Below are positions 6,325 to 14,457 of a DNA stretch of 41,481 bases, piece by piece. Origin of the DNA: UBA2177 sp964452735. GTDB lineage: Bacteria; Patescibacteriota; Dojkabacteria; SC72. Under the pieces are notes generated by a model. That model ran no database searches. It worked only from the letters and a program-made list of their open reading frames with translations, and had not been told where the DNA came from. Where the stretch lies: positions 1-41,481 of the forward strand of contig CAYVNA010000007.1 in the NCBI GenBank assembly GCA_964452735.1, read 5' to 3'. Position 1 is the stretch's first letter, and the number at the start of each line of letters is the position of its first letter. A program made the position numbers and the translations under genes.

Positions 6325-9300
6325 TGGGACAGATAAGGCTAAATGAGAATCAGAAGAAGGCTGTAGAATACAATGAAGGAGATCTCTTAATTATTGCTGG
6401 GGCTGGTACAGGAAAGACTGCAGTCCTTACCCAAAGAATTATAAATACAATAAAAAAGGGATATGCGAAACCGTCTGAAATTTTAGCTTTGACATTCACA
6501 GAGAAGGCTGCTCAGGAGATGCAGGAGAGAGTTGATTTGGAAATGGAGTATGGGTATGAAGAACCGGTCATATCTACATTCCATTCCTTTTGCGACAAAA
6601 TTCTAAGAGAGGACGGATACAACATTGGGCTTGATAGTGGATATGTACTAATGAGTACTACACAAGAATATATATTCTTAAGAAAACATATGTATGATCT
6701 TCCTCTAAAGACTCTCCGTCCTAAAGGAAATCCTAAGAATTTCCTTCACGATCTGATAAGCCATTTCTCGAGGCTTCAAGATGAGGATGTCTCCCCCCAG
6801 AACTATTTAGAATATGCAAGTTCTCTTTCTAAAGCTACACCTGTGGAGGAAGAGGAAGCTGTTAAAGTAGGTGAACTTGCTGAAACATATAAGAAATTTG
6901 CAGAGCTTAAATTAGAAAATTCTAAATTAGATTTTGGTGATCTGATAATTCTGACCCTTAGGCTATTTAGGGAGAGAAAGAATGTCTTGGAGAAATATCG
7001 AAAGAGATTTAAATATGTATTAGTAGATGAGTTTCAAGATACAAATTTCACCCAGAATGTCTTAGTTAATACTTTAGTTCTTGGTATCGGAGAAAGTAAT
7101 TGTAGACCATTGTTAACAGTTGTTGGGGATGATGATCAAGCGATATATAAGTTTAGGGGTGCAGCTATTTCTAATATCCTCCAGTTTAAAAAGACCTATC
7201 CGAAATCTCAAGAAATCGTCCTGACAGAAAATTACAGATCTAGACAAGAGATACTAGATGCTTCATATACCTTGATTAAGCATAATAACCCTAATCGTTT
7301 GGAAGTTACAGAGAAGATAGATAAGCGGTTATTAGCAAAAGGGATTTTCAAGCCAGAAGAGAAGCCTGTGAACCTCTTAGTGGCTAACAACGAGTTTGAC
7401 GAGGCAGAAAGGGTTGTTGAGGAGATCCTGAAGTTAACGGGGCATGAGGAGAATATTTTGGATACTTCCATGTCTGAGAGCTTCGATGAGAAAGGACAAT
7501 CTTCTCTAATTCCGGAGGATAGTAATTACTATGATTTTTCTGATATCGCAATCTTTGTAAGGGCAAATTCTCATGCAGAGACAATAGTGCAAGCACTGAG
7601 GAATAAGGGGGTCCCATACAAAATAGGTGGATCAAGGGGTTTGTATTTTAGGGAAGAGGTTAGAAATTTAATAGCTTTTCTCAATGTTCTTGTTGACTAT
7701 TCGGATGAAGTCTCCATGTATAGATTGATATCGATGCCCATATGGGGTCTAAGCCCTCGTGAATACATAGATATCAATTCTAAGGCTAGGAAGTCCAACA
7801 TTACCCTGTATGAAGAAATTGAGAGAATGTTTGGAATAAAGATCGGTGAAGTGAAAGATGAGGATAGCCCAAAGGACGTGGAAGAGGATATACGAAAGAA
7901 GCTTTCTCCTAAAGCAATAGCAGGTATTGGATCCTTGCTCATGATTTTAGATTCTTCTGTAAAGAAGATTAAAGATAACCGTTCTGTGCTGGAAGTCCTT
8001 TATGACTTCATAATGCAGAGCTCGTATCTTAGCTCCTTCCTTGACCAAAGTAATTCTGAAGGAGCATTTGCTGTATCAAACATTCATAAGTTTTTTGAGA
8101 TAGTAAAACAGTATGAAAAAGATAATCCAGATTCAAACATCTATGAATATGTCGACTATCTTAAATACAGTCTTGAGATAGGGGAGTCTCCTCTAGTAGA
8201 TCAAACGGATATGAGTGAATTCAATGGTGTGAATATAATGACGGTACATGCCTCTAAAGGTTTGGAATTTCCTGTCGTTTTTCTCGTTAACCTTGTAGCA
8301 CAGAGATTCCCTGCACAGGGGAGATCTGAAAGTATCCCTATCCCCGAAGGATTAATTAAGGAAACTGTAGTAGGAGACATTACCGAGAAAGAGTCCAATC
8401 TACAGGAGGAGAGGAGGCTATTTTATGTAGGTGCCACTAGAGCTATGGAAAAGCTATTTCTCTCGGCTGCATACTTCTATGGAGATGGAAAGAGAAAGAA
8501 GAAACCCAGCATATTTTTAAATGAGATTCTTGATAGAGATGTAGGGGAGGAGTTCAAGAACTCGGCTGAAAAGAATTTAGCTAATTTTGATTTTGATTTA
8601 GGTACTATGGACGATTTCCCAGAAATATTGCAGAAGGACGGAGTGAAGAATCTAGTTGGAAGGTTTAGCTACTCTCAGCTTAATACGTATGAGGACTGTC
8701 CAAGAAAGTATGAGTACGCATATGTTCTTAAAGTCCCTCAGAAACCTAATGCTACGCTTTCTTTTGGTATTACAATTCACAATACTTTGAAAGATTTCTA
8801 CTCGTTACTACTCCAGTATCAAAGTGGTTTTGAGGGGATATATTCTCTTCCTAGAAAGGAGGATCTGTTGGAACTGTATAAAAAGAACTGGGTAGGTGTG
8901 GGCTATGAAAGTAGTATGCATGAAAAGGCGAGAAAAGAGGAGGGTATTGGTATCTTGGAGAACTTCTATGAGAGGGTCTTTAGTGAAGATGATAGACCCC
9001 TACGACTGGAAGAAGGATTCAATGTTCATATCGGAGGAACAATATTTGCAGGGAAGATCGATAGGATAGACTTAGCACGTAAGGATGAGGAAGTGACAGA
9101 AGTTTGTATAGTTGATTACAAAACAGGGAAGGAGAAAAGTGAGAAGGATGTTAAGAACGATCTCCAGCTTCCTTTGTATGCCCTATTCGCGGAAGAGAAA
9201 CTGGGATATCATGTCGTTGGTGCTAAATATATATATGTTGAGACTGGAAAGATTCTCCCAGTTGATGTCTCCCAAGAAAAGAGGGAGATTGCAAAAGAGA

Positions 9301-9410
9301 AAATTTTGAGAGGTATTGAATGTATAGAGAGTGGTAATTTTGATCCTACTCCTGGTTTCCATTGTCGATTCTGTGATTATAATTCAGTTTGCAGGTATGC
9401 AGACCTTTGA
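6324..9410 (+). CDS. UvrD-like helicase fused to RecB/AddB-type nuclease
   Basis: 1028 residues. The superfamily 1A helicase core has AGAGTGKT near residue 27, TFTEKAAQEM, DEFQDTN, GDDDQAIYKFRGA, TVHASKGLEFPVVF and RRLFYVGATRAMEKL. The C-terminal PD-(D/E)XK nuclease has the IHNTLKDF His, the GKIDRIDL Asp and CIVDYKTGK. One Cys in YEDCPRKY and three in FHCRFCDYNSVC would hold a 4Fe-4S cluster, as in AddB and Cas4. Such proteins process DNA ends for recombination. The single chain contains both activities of AddA-type subunits. The pilin-like cluster starts just downstream. Confidence 0.93.
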   Translation: MGQIRLNENQKKAVEYNEGDLLIIAGAGTGKTAVLTQRIINTIKKGYAKPSEILALTFTEKAAQEMQERVDLEMEYGYEEPVISTFHSFCDKILREDGYNIGLDSGYVLMSTTQEYIFLRKHMYDLPLKTLRPKGNPKNFLHDLISHFSRLQDEDVSPQNYLEYASSLSKATPVEEEEAVKVGELAETYKKFAELKLENSKLDFGDLIILTLRLFRERKNVLEKYRKRFKYVLVDEFQDTNFTQNVLVNTLVLGIGESNCRPLLTVVGDDDQAIYKFRGAAISNILQFKKTYPKSQEIVLTENYRSRQEILDASYTLIKHNNPNRLEVTEKIDKRLLAKGIFKPEEKPVNLLVANNEFDEAERVVEEILKLTGHEENILDTSMSESFDEKGQSSLIPEDSNYYDFSDIAIFVRANSHAETIVQALRNKGVPYKIGGSRGLYFREEVRNLIAFLNVLVDYSDEVSMYRLISMPIWGLSPREYIDINSKARKSNITLYEEIERMFGIKIGEVKDEDSPKDVEEDIRKKLSPKAIAGIGSLLMILDSSVKKIKDNRSVLEVLYDFIMQSSYLSSFLDQSNSEGAFAVSNIHKFFEIVKQYEKDNPDSNIYEYVDYLKYSLEIGESPLVDQTDMSEFNGVNIMTVHASKGLEFPVVFLVNLVAQRFPAQGRSESIPIPEGLIKETVVGDITEKESNLQEERRLFYVGATRAMEKLFLSAAYFYGDGKRKKKPSIFLNEILDRDVGEEFKNSAEKNLANFDFDLGTMDDFPEILQKDGVKNLVGRFSYSQLNTYEDCPRKYEYAYVLKVPQKPNATLSFGITIHNTLKDFYSLLLQYQSGFEGIYSLPRKEDLLELYKKNWVGVGYESSMHEKARKEEGIGILENFYERVFSEDDRPLRLEEGFNVHIGGTIFAGKIDRIDLARKDEEVTEVCIVDYKTGKEKSEKDVKNDLQLPLYALFAEEKLGYHVVGAKYIYVETGKILPVDVSQEKREIAKEKILRGIECIESGNFDPTPGFHCRFCDYNSVCRYADL

Positions 9411-9419
9411 TCTATATAG

Positions 9420-9425
9420 TATAAT
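9420..9425 (+). promoter_or_regulatory. -10 box TATAAT at start of pilin cluster
   Basis: A perfect TATAAT lies ten bases after the helicase stop and 7 bases before ATG 9433. No good -35 is seen. It supports starting the first pilin-like gene at 9433 rather than at in-frame starts further upstream that would overlap the helicase gene. Confidence 0.55.
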
Positions 9426-9432
9426 TGCGCTT

Positions 9433-9783
9433 ATGGATATTATATACAAAATACATGGTTTGTTTCTAAATAGGGCATATGCTGCTAACTTAGGAGAAAA
9501 ACTAACAGATAGTCTTGGTGGAATAGAAGGAGGAAGTATTACAAATGAAAGTGATTTTGTAGAGAAAATAGTAGATATCGCTGTACCTTTATCTGTAATC
9601 TGCGTTTTAATATTGGTTGTGTATGCTGGGTATATGCTGATGTCCAGCCAGGGTAATCCAGATAAACTGAAGGAGGGTAAGGAGATATTAACTAATGCAA
9701 TTATTGGATTTCTCTTAGTCTTGCTGTCTGTTGCTGTGTTACTGTTGATAAGTAATACTTTGCAACTTAATATTTATAATTAA
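9433..9783 (+). CDS. type IV secretion pilin-like membrane protein (1 of 5)
   Basis: 116 residues. An N-terminal signal-like segment ending near RAYAANLG is followed by a short loop and two membrane helices (about 48-70 and 85-108) joined by GYMLMSSQGNPDKLKEGKEIL. The linker motif Gx...S.G(D/N)P.K is shared with the next four genes and is typical of the VirB2/TrbC-like pilin proteins common in Patescibacteria. The start was chosen from the -10 spacing. Longer GTG and ATG starts in the same frame exist. Confidence 0.75.
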   Translation: MDIIYKIHGLFLNRAYAANLGEKLTDSLGGIEGGSITNESDFVEKIVDIAVPLSVICVLILVVYAGYMLMSSQGNPDKLKEGKEILTNAIIGFLLVLLSVAVLLLISNTLQLNIYN

Positions 9784-9787
9784 AGGT

Positions 9788-10087
9788 ATGTCAGAAATAA
9801 ATATAAGTGGAATAGGTTCCGGAAATCTTCTAAGTTGGGGGTCTGGAATAACTTTAGATGATTTAATAAAGGGGAAAGGTGCTGATGCGATTACCTTCAT
9901 CGTGGGTTTCTCTGCATTAGTAGCTGTTATTCTCTTAGTATATTCTGGTTACTTATTTATTACTTCTGCTGGAGATCCAGATAAAGTTGAGACAGCACAG
10001 AAGACTCTTACTGCGGCAATTATAGGAATGATAGTAATATTCTTAGCTAACTTAATAGTACGATTTGTTTTAGAGAATGTTTTGTAG
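9788..10087 (+). CDS. type IV secretion pilin-like membrane protein (2 of 5)
   Basis: 99 residues without an obvious signal peptide. Two membrane helices (about 35-57 and 70-95) flank GYLFITSAGDPDKVETAQKTL, the family linker. TATAAT, inside the end of the previous gene, lies 7 bases before the ATG, so it may also have its own leaderless transcript. The gap to the previous stop is 4 bases. It may be a structural or assembly subunit of a secretion or pilus apparatus; the family assignment rests on pattern and context. Confidence 0.75.
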   Translation: MSEINISGIGSGNLLSWGSGITLDDLIKGKGADAITFIVGFSALVAVILLVYSGYLFITSAGDPDKVETAQKTLTAAIIGMIVIFLANLIVRFVLENVL

Positions 10088-10092
10088 GTATA

Positions 10093-10121
10093 TTGCATAA
10101 TAGGTTTTGTTTATATATAAT
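10093..10121 (+). promoter_or_regulatory. consensus promoter TTGCAT-N17-TATAAT
   Basis: TTGCAT and TATAAT with a 17-base spacer occur in the 66-base gap before the third pilin-like gene. The expected start leaves a leader of about 25 bases with a small ATTAC-GAA-GTAAT hairpin. A second TATAAT (10132-10137) is present nearer the gene. This is one of the best promoters in the window, and the rRNA promoter also uses TTGCAT. Confidence 0.65.
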
Positions 10122-10153
10122 TACGAAGTAATATAATATTAGAAGAAATAAAA

Positions 10154-10507
10154 ATGAAGGTTTCTAAAGTCTTAGCTACAGCTTCTACAGTTGGTTCTCA
10201 ATTATATTTAGCATCTGCTACATTTGCAGCAAATACTGGAACGGATTTCCTTCCTGCTAATCCTCTATCAGGAGAGGGTGGTTTCTTAGAATGGGTTAAA
10301 AATGTTATAAATCTAGCAATCGGTCTTGCAGCATTGGTTTGTGTTGCTATCCTTATCTACAGTGGTTACCTATATATAACTGCTGCAGGTGATGAGGGTA
10401 AGATAGAAACAGCTACAAAATCATTAACATATGCAATTGTTGGTTTGGTTATCTGTTTCATCTCTGTAATCCTTGTTACATACGTTTTGTCAACAGTTTT
10501 GAAATAA
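10154..10507 (+). CDS. type IV secretion pilin-like protein with signal peptide (3 of 5)
   Basis: 117 residues. A signal peptide (about 1-25, ending SATFA-ANTGT) precedes two membrane helices (about 52-72 and 88-115) and the linker GYLYITAAGDEGKIETATKSL. It has its own strong promoter and an untranslated leader, unlike its neighbours, which makes it the candidate for the most abundant, perhaps major, subunit. Codons are uniform (many GCT, GTT, GGT), which also fits high expression. Assignment as VirB2/TrbC-like pilin is from topology and motif. Confidence 0.8.
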   Translation: MKVSKVLATASTVGSQLYLASATFAANTGTDFLPANPLSGEGGFLEWVKNVINLAIGLAALVCVAILIYSGYLYITAAGDEGKIETATKSLTYAIVGLVICFISVILVTYVLSTVLK

Positions 10508-10527
10508 TAAGGTTTTATTAAACCCGT

Positions 10528-10803
10528 ATGTTCATAGATCTTAGTGTATTAAATAATACGGGGTATGGGACTCTAACAGAATTTGCATTTTTTATTGTTA
10601 ATTTTGCTATCTCATTCTCCGTTATCATAGTGGTTATATCTTTAATAGTTTCAGGCTTCAAATTTATACTGTCTATGGGGGATGAAAAGAAGATATCTGA
10701 GGCTACGAGATCTATGGCTTATTCCTTGTTAGGTTTGGTACTTGTTTTCCTATCCCCAACAATTATAGAATTTGTAATAAAAGAAGTTTTAAGCATTAAA
10801 TAA
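10528..10803 (+). CDS. type IV secretion pilin-like membrane protein (4 of 5)
   Basis: 91 residues with two long membrane helices (about 17-42 and 62-86) and the linker GFKFILSMGDEKKISEATRSM. No signal peptide is seen. TATTAA six bases before ATG could be a -10. The stop overlaps the next start as TAATG, so it is coupled to pilin-like gene 5. Confidence 0.72.
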   Translation: MFIDLSVLNNTGYGTLTEFAFFIVNFAISFSVIIVVISLIVSGFKFILSMGDEKKISEATRSMAYSLLGLVLVFLSPTIIEFVIKEVLSIK

Positions 10804-11129
10804 TGAAAAAAATATCTAAATATATATATTTCCTTTTCTCCTTTCTAACACCCTTTTATGTTTTTGCTGATGATACTCCCCCTAGATTATCTCAAGGTTG
10901 GGAACTAGCTTCTTTAGTGAACAAGATATTTGATTATATATATCCTGTTGCAGGATTCATTTCCCTGATTTTCATTATCTGGGGCGGATATATGTGGATG
11001 ATGTCAGGTGGAGATCCTGGGAAAGTAAAACAGGCTCAAGGGACGCTAACATGGGCTATCCTTGGTTTAATTTTCGTCTTTGTAATAGTTAACATATTAG
11101 GATTGATTGTTGATTTTGTTGGCAATTAA
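10803..11129 (+). CDS. type IV secretion pilin-like protein with signal peptide (5 of 5)
   Basis: 108 residues: signal peptide (1-22, cleavage near VFA-DD), two membrane helices (about 45-67 and 80-105) and linker GYMWMMSGGDPGKVKQAQGTL. It starts on the A of the previous stop and ends with the same TAATG overlap onto the kinase gene, so genes 4, 5 and the kinase form a tightly coupled set. Together with gene 3 it is one of the clearly exported paralogues. Confidence 0.78.
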   Translation: MKKISKYIYFLFSFLTPFYVFADDTPPRLSQGWELASLVNKIFDYIYPVAGFISLIFIIWGGYMWMMSGGDPGKVKQAQGTLTWAILGLIFVFVIVNILGLIVDFVGN

Positions 11130-11518
11130 TGAAAAATAGCACATACCAAGCAGAAAATTTTTTCAAGAGTCAGGGACATGCTAGAAATGGTTTGAAGTTG
11201 ATATTCCGTAATGAGAGAAATTTCCGTATAGACCTAGTATTTGCAATCTCTGTTATTTTAGCAGGTGTATTTTTTCAAGTATCTCATTCTGACTGGATCG
11301 CTTTGAGTCTGGTTATTTCGATGGTTCTTATCTCAGAAACTATCAATAGTGCCATTGAAGCACTATGTGATACAGTATCTCTTGACTACAAGGTCAATAT
11401 TAAATATGCAAAAGATGTTAGTGCTGGAGCAGTTCTGGTCAGCTCTTTTGTCTCCGTTATAACTGGTATGATAGTTTTTCTTCCATACATTATAACCTTG
11501 CTGAAAAACATTCTTTAG
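11129..11518 (+). CDS. dgkA: diacylglycerol kinase / undecaprenol kinase, DgkA family
   Basis: 129 residues, the usual size. It has three membrane segments and the family signature: RNGLKLIFRNERNFRIDL at the N-terminus, ETINSAIEALCD with the catalytic Glu, and KYAKDVSAGAVLV. It phosphorylates diacylglycerol or undecaprenol with ATP at the membrane; in Gram-positive-type relatives it makes the undecaprenyl phosphate carrier for wall synthesis. Placement before a SpoIID-type wall protein fits an envelope role. It starts by TAATG overlap. Confidence 0.93.
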   Translation: MKNSTYQAENFFKSQGHARNGLKLIFRNERNFRIDLVFAISVILAGVFFQVSHSDWIALSLVISMVLISETINSAIEALCDTVSLDYKVNIKYAKDVSAGAVLVSSFVSVITGMIVFLPYIITLLKNIL

Positions 11519-11521
11519 TAA

Positions 11522-11530
11522 TGGTATAAT
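11522..11530 (+). promoter_or_regulatory. extended -10 promoter TGGTATAAT
   Basis: TGG precedes a perfect TATAAT, and ATG of the SpoIID-type gene follows after six bases (GCCTTA). The extended -10 would compensate for the lack of a -35 at the right distance. A leaderless transcript is expected. Confidence 0.65.
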
Positions 11531-11536
11531 GCCTTA

Positions 11537-13372
11537 ATGACAAAAATGCCCCGAATAATCATAACTCTGTTTACGATCTGTATACTGAGTTCATATATCT
11601 CCACTATGTATAGTTTTCCTGTATACTCCAACGATATCCAACAGTTGGAGAATGAGATATCTCAGAAAGAGAAGGAGATAAAGGAGAAGGAAAGTGTATT
11701 GAAAAGCGTTGAGAGCAGAATAAAGGAGATAAGTAATAGTAACTATTCCATATCTCAAAAAATTACTCTTCTGAATGATGAGATTACTGCTTTAGAGGAG
11801 AATATTGCAAGTACAGAGAAGGAGATAGAAGCTAAGATATTGGCTATCCAGGAGAAGCAGGAATTGTTGGAAAAGAAGAGGTTATTGATTGACGAGGTGT
11901 CGGGGGATTTGTATGTACAGAGTAGATACAAGATCGCTAATTTCTTTTTTGATAAGGAGAACTGGAAGAATCTAGTTGAGGTTTTTTTCATAAAGAAGGT
12001 TACGATATCGATGCTTAGAGAAGAAGTTGAGAAGATTGGTGGAGAATTTAGTTCTTTGGCGGAGAGCAAGGCTGATTTGGATAGGCAGAAGGAGGAATTG
12101 GATAGCCAGAGGAAGGGGTTGGATGATGCCTATACTTTATTAAAAGAGGAAAAGCAGAAACTACAAACAGAGTTGAGTAAACAGGTAGCTAGCAAGAGTG
12201 GGCTAAGTTCGGAGATTACAGATTTGACAAAAAAAGTGTCTCAACTTCAATCAGCATTGATTGCTGCTCGAAGTGCAGGTTTGATATCTAGCGGAGGGTA
12301 CGTAGGGAGTGAGGATGGTACATCTATTTCTCAAGCTCCCGCAGGTTCTTTTGGTGTTTTCTCTATTGGTGCATATACACATAGGAATGGTATGAGCCAG
12401 TGGGGGGCTAGGGCTAGGGCTGATGCTGGACAGTCGTTTTCTCAAATTTTAAGTTTCTACTATCCAGGATCAACTGTAAGGACGGGGAATGTTGTTATCA
12501 GTGGAGTAGAGGAGTCCATTATGCAGAATATCGATATCCAGGGGTATGGTGTTAATACTTTTGAGGACTTCTACCTTATGGGTATAAAGGAGATGCCGGA
12601 GGATTGGAGCATGGAGGTTTTGAAGGCTCAGGCAATTGCTGCGAGAACTTTTGCAATAAGGTACACTTCAAATGGAAGGGGGAGTATTTGTACTACTCAG
12701 TCCTGTCAAGTTTTTAGTACACCATTAAAAACGGGACGATGGAAGCAGGCTGTCGAGGCTACTAGGGGTATGATACTGATAGATGGTTCTGGGAGTCCAA
12801 TTTCAACTCAGTATGCTGCTGTTCATGGTGGGTGGATTAATAATGTTGGTTGGGATACCCAAAGTGGTGGAGGTAGTAACTGGTTTAATGATTCTTGGGA
12901 GAGGGCTTCTGGAGTGACATGGTTCTATAAGTCCTGGTATAAGGAAGGGTACACAAGCTCTGGAGAGAGTTGTGGGCATTCTCCTTGGTTATCACATCAG
13001 GAGATGGTGGATGTTCTCAATGCCTATTTGATTAAGAATGATATAGGGATCAAGAAGTCAGCCGACAAGTCAAGGTTATTGCCGAGTGATTATGGAAGGT
13101 GTCCTGGACGTTTGGATTATGGCCGTTATGATAAAACACCATATACCTCCTCGGAGTTGAAGAGTTTCTTGGTTAGCCCCGTTAATACAATTTTCTCTGT
13201 GTCGACTTCTCTTTCTGGTGGCCTTACGGCCTCGGTATCCTTTGGGACGGATAGGGGAAGTGTGAATATCTCGGGGATGTTGTTCAAGGATATATATAAC
13301 CAGATGGCACCAGGACATATGAGAATCCAGCAACAATCGCACTACTGGTATTTCAATGTAGAAAAGAAGTAG
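11537..13372 (+). CDS. SpoIID/LytB-type wall protein with coiled-coil N-terminus
   Basis: 611 residues. A signal peptide or anchor (about 7-30) is followed by a long coiled coil (about 33-240; heptad-rich Glu/Lys/Leu, similar to EnvC or PcsB coiled coils), a Ser/Gly linker, and a SpoIID domain (about 270-600). The latter shows GMSQWGARARADAGQS, SMEVLKAQAIAARTFAI with the conserved Glu, CTTQSC, and the Gly-rich loop around YAAVHGGW. SpoIID enzymes are lytic transglycosylases acting on denuded glycan strands in spore formers; here a general wall-remodelling role is likelier, perhaps opening a path for the pilin-like apparatus. That link is inferred from position. Confidence 0.88.
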   Translation: MTKMPRIIITLFTICILSSYISTMYSFPVYSNDIQQLENEISQKEKEIKEKESVLKSVESRIKEISNSNYSISQKITLLNDEITALEENIASTEKEIEAKILAIQEKQELLEKKRLLIDEVSGDLYVQSRYKIANFFFDKENWKNLVEVFFIKKVTISMLREEVEKIGGEFSSLAESKADLDRQKEELDSQRKGLDDAYTLLKEEKQKLQTELSKQVASKSGLSSEITDLTKKVSQLQSALIAARSAGLISSGGYVGSEDGTSISQAPAGSFGVFSIGAYTHRNGMSQWGARARADAGQSFSQILSFYYPGSTVRTGNVVISGVEESIMQNIDIQGYGVNTFEDFYLMGIKEMPEDWSMEVLKAQAIAARTFAIRYTSNGRGSICTTQSCQVFSTPLKTGRWKQAVEATRGMILIDGSGSPISTQYAAVHGGWINNVGWDTQSGGGSNWFNDSWERASGVTWFYKSWYKEGYTSSGESCGHSPWLSHQEMVDVLNAYLIKNDIGIKKSADKSRLLPSDYGRCPGRLDYGRYDKTPYTSSELKSFLVSPVNTIFSVSTSLSGGLTASVSFGTDRGSVNISGMLFKDIYNQMAPGHMRIQQQSHYWYFNVEKK

Positions 13373-13374
13373 GA

Positions 13375-13536
13375 GGGGTCAGACCCCAGTCCGTCCCTGT
13401 GAAAACCTTTGTACAAGGAGAGATCGTCTTGTTCTTGTACAATATTTGTAGCTGCTTGCTTGCCCCAAACCGAGGTTTCTCTTCCCTAACGCTTTTCGGG
13501 GAGTACATTCTTGGGGGACAGACCTGTGCCAGACCC
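13375..13536 (+). repeat. REP-like element, possible non-autonomous RAYT-mobilised unit
   Basis: A GC-rich island in AT-rich surroundings begins 2 bases after the SpoIID stop with the palindrome GGGGTC-A-GACCCC (13375-13387). It ends with GGGGGACAGACC followed by TGTGCCAGACCC (13513-13536). In between is a perfect 9-bp inverted repeat, TTGTACAAG (13409-13417) and CTTGTACAA (13434-13442). Paired GGGTC/GACAGACC motifs of this kind flank REP-associated tyrosine transposases in many bacteria. No transposase is present in the window. It may also act as a transcription terminator. Confidence 0.6.
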
Positions 13537-13571
13537 TTTCGTTTTCGTTGATTCTGTGGTATCTTTAGGTT

Positions 13572-14192
13572 ATGGCAAAGAAAGAAGAAGCGAATCTGGT
13601 TCCGAAGAAATTCCGAAAACTGAATAAGTCGTTCCTCGAACACCTTCAAGATAGCAACAGCGATTTCTTCATGGCGTTCCCCAAGGGTTTGACCTTCCAC
13701 GGAAAAGAAAAGAACGAGAATGTAGTTCTAATTGTTCGTACACATTGGATAGTTTACCTTCCATATGTAGCAATCGCCCTATTGTTACTATCCTTTCCTT
13801 TTCTTCTTAAGCTAGTTATCTTTGAACTTGAAACCAATGCAACTGTAATGGTCGCACTCTTTTTCTCATGTCTCTCCCTTTCTATGAGTGTCCTCGTTTA
13901 CGCCTTTGTTAAATGGTTTTACAATGTAAATATCATAACTGACCAAAGAGTTATAGATCTTGATTTCACAACCCTAGTTTCTCACACCATGTCCGAAGCT
14001 ATAATAGAAAAGATAGAAGATGTAACACACAAACAGTTAGGAGTGTTAGGGAGCCTTTTTGATATCGGAACAGTATATGTACAAACTGCTGGATCCACAG
14101 CAGAAATAGAATTTGATAATATCCCAAGACCAAGAGATGTGCAGGATATCCTGTATGACCTCTTAGAATCTAAGGAGAAAGGAGAAATATAA
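13572..14192 (+). CDS. membrane protein with bacterial PH domain
   Basis: 206 residues. A charged cytoplasmic N-terminus is followed by two membrane helices (about 58-80 and 90-115), then a domain beginning NIITDQRVIDLD and containing IEKIEDVTHKQLGVLGSLFDIGTVYVQTAG, which matches bacterial PH-like (bPH2, YdbS-type) domains. Molecular role unknown; probably membrane-associated binding. TGGTATCTT ends six bases before ATG, another leaderless arrangement, lying just after the REP-like element. The stop overlaps the next ATG by one base. Confidence 0.85.
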   Translation: MAKKEEANLVPKKFRKLNKSFLEHLQDSNSDFFMAFPKGLTFHGKEKNENVVLIVRTHWIVYLPYVAIALLLLSFPFLLKLVIFELETNATVMVALFFSCLSLSMSVLVYAFVKWFYNVNIITDQRVIDLDFTTLVSHTMSEAIIEKIEDVTHKQLGVLGSLFDIGTVYVQTAGSTAEIEFDNIPRPRDVQDILYDLLESKEKGEI

Positions 14193-14455
14193 TGAGTGTT
14201 GAAGAAATACTAAGCAATTTAGGGCCAAGTAGCGAGATGATATCTTTCAGCATCCTTTCGTTATTAAAATTGCCTTTACTATTACTACTAATAGGTAATG
14301 TTCTCTTATCCATCCTTCTTTTTTTGAGGGTCAGAATTTTAGCTGACACTTTCAAATCTCCACAGAATAAAATAGTAAAAACAGTTGTTCTAATATACAT
14401 GTTCATAGTGTTAATCATTAGTTTACTTTCTTTATTGTTTGCTGTCCTAACATAA
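14192..14455 (+). CDS. small two-helix membrane protein
   Basis: 87 residues with two membrane segments (about 28-50 and 64-86) around a short basic loop. Family not named with certainty; similar small proteins sit beside PP2C-like genes in Patescibacteria by my recollection. It starts with a TAATG overlap preceded by AAGGAG 7 bases away, one of the few convincing Shine-Dalgarno sites here, and it ends two bases before the next gene. Confidence 0.7.
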   Translation: MSVEEILSNLGPSSEMISFSILSLLKLPLLLLLIGNVLLSILLFLRVRILADTFKSPQNKIVKTVVLIYMFIVLIISLLSLLFAVLT

Positions 14456-14457
14456 CA

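Noticed and set aside
9331..9432. Longer start for the first pilin-like gene
   Set aside because: It would overlap the helicase gene by 80 bases; the -10 spacing favours the later ATG.
13353..13700. 115-codon minus-strand frame over the REP-like element
   Set aside because: It runs into two real plus-strand genes and consists largely of the element's repeats; no recognisable protein features.
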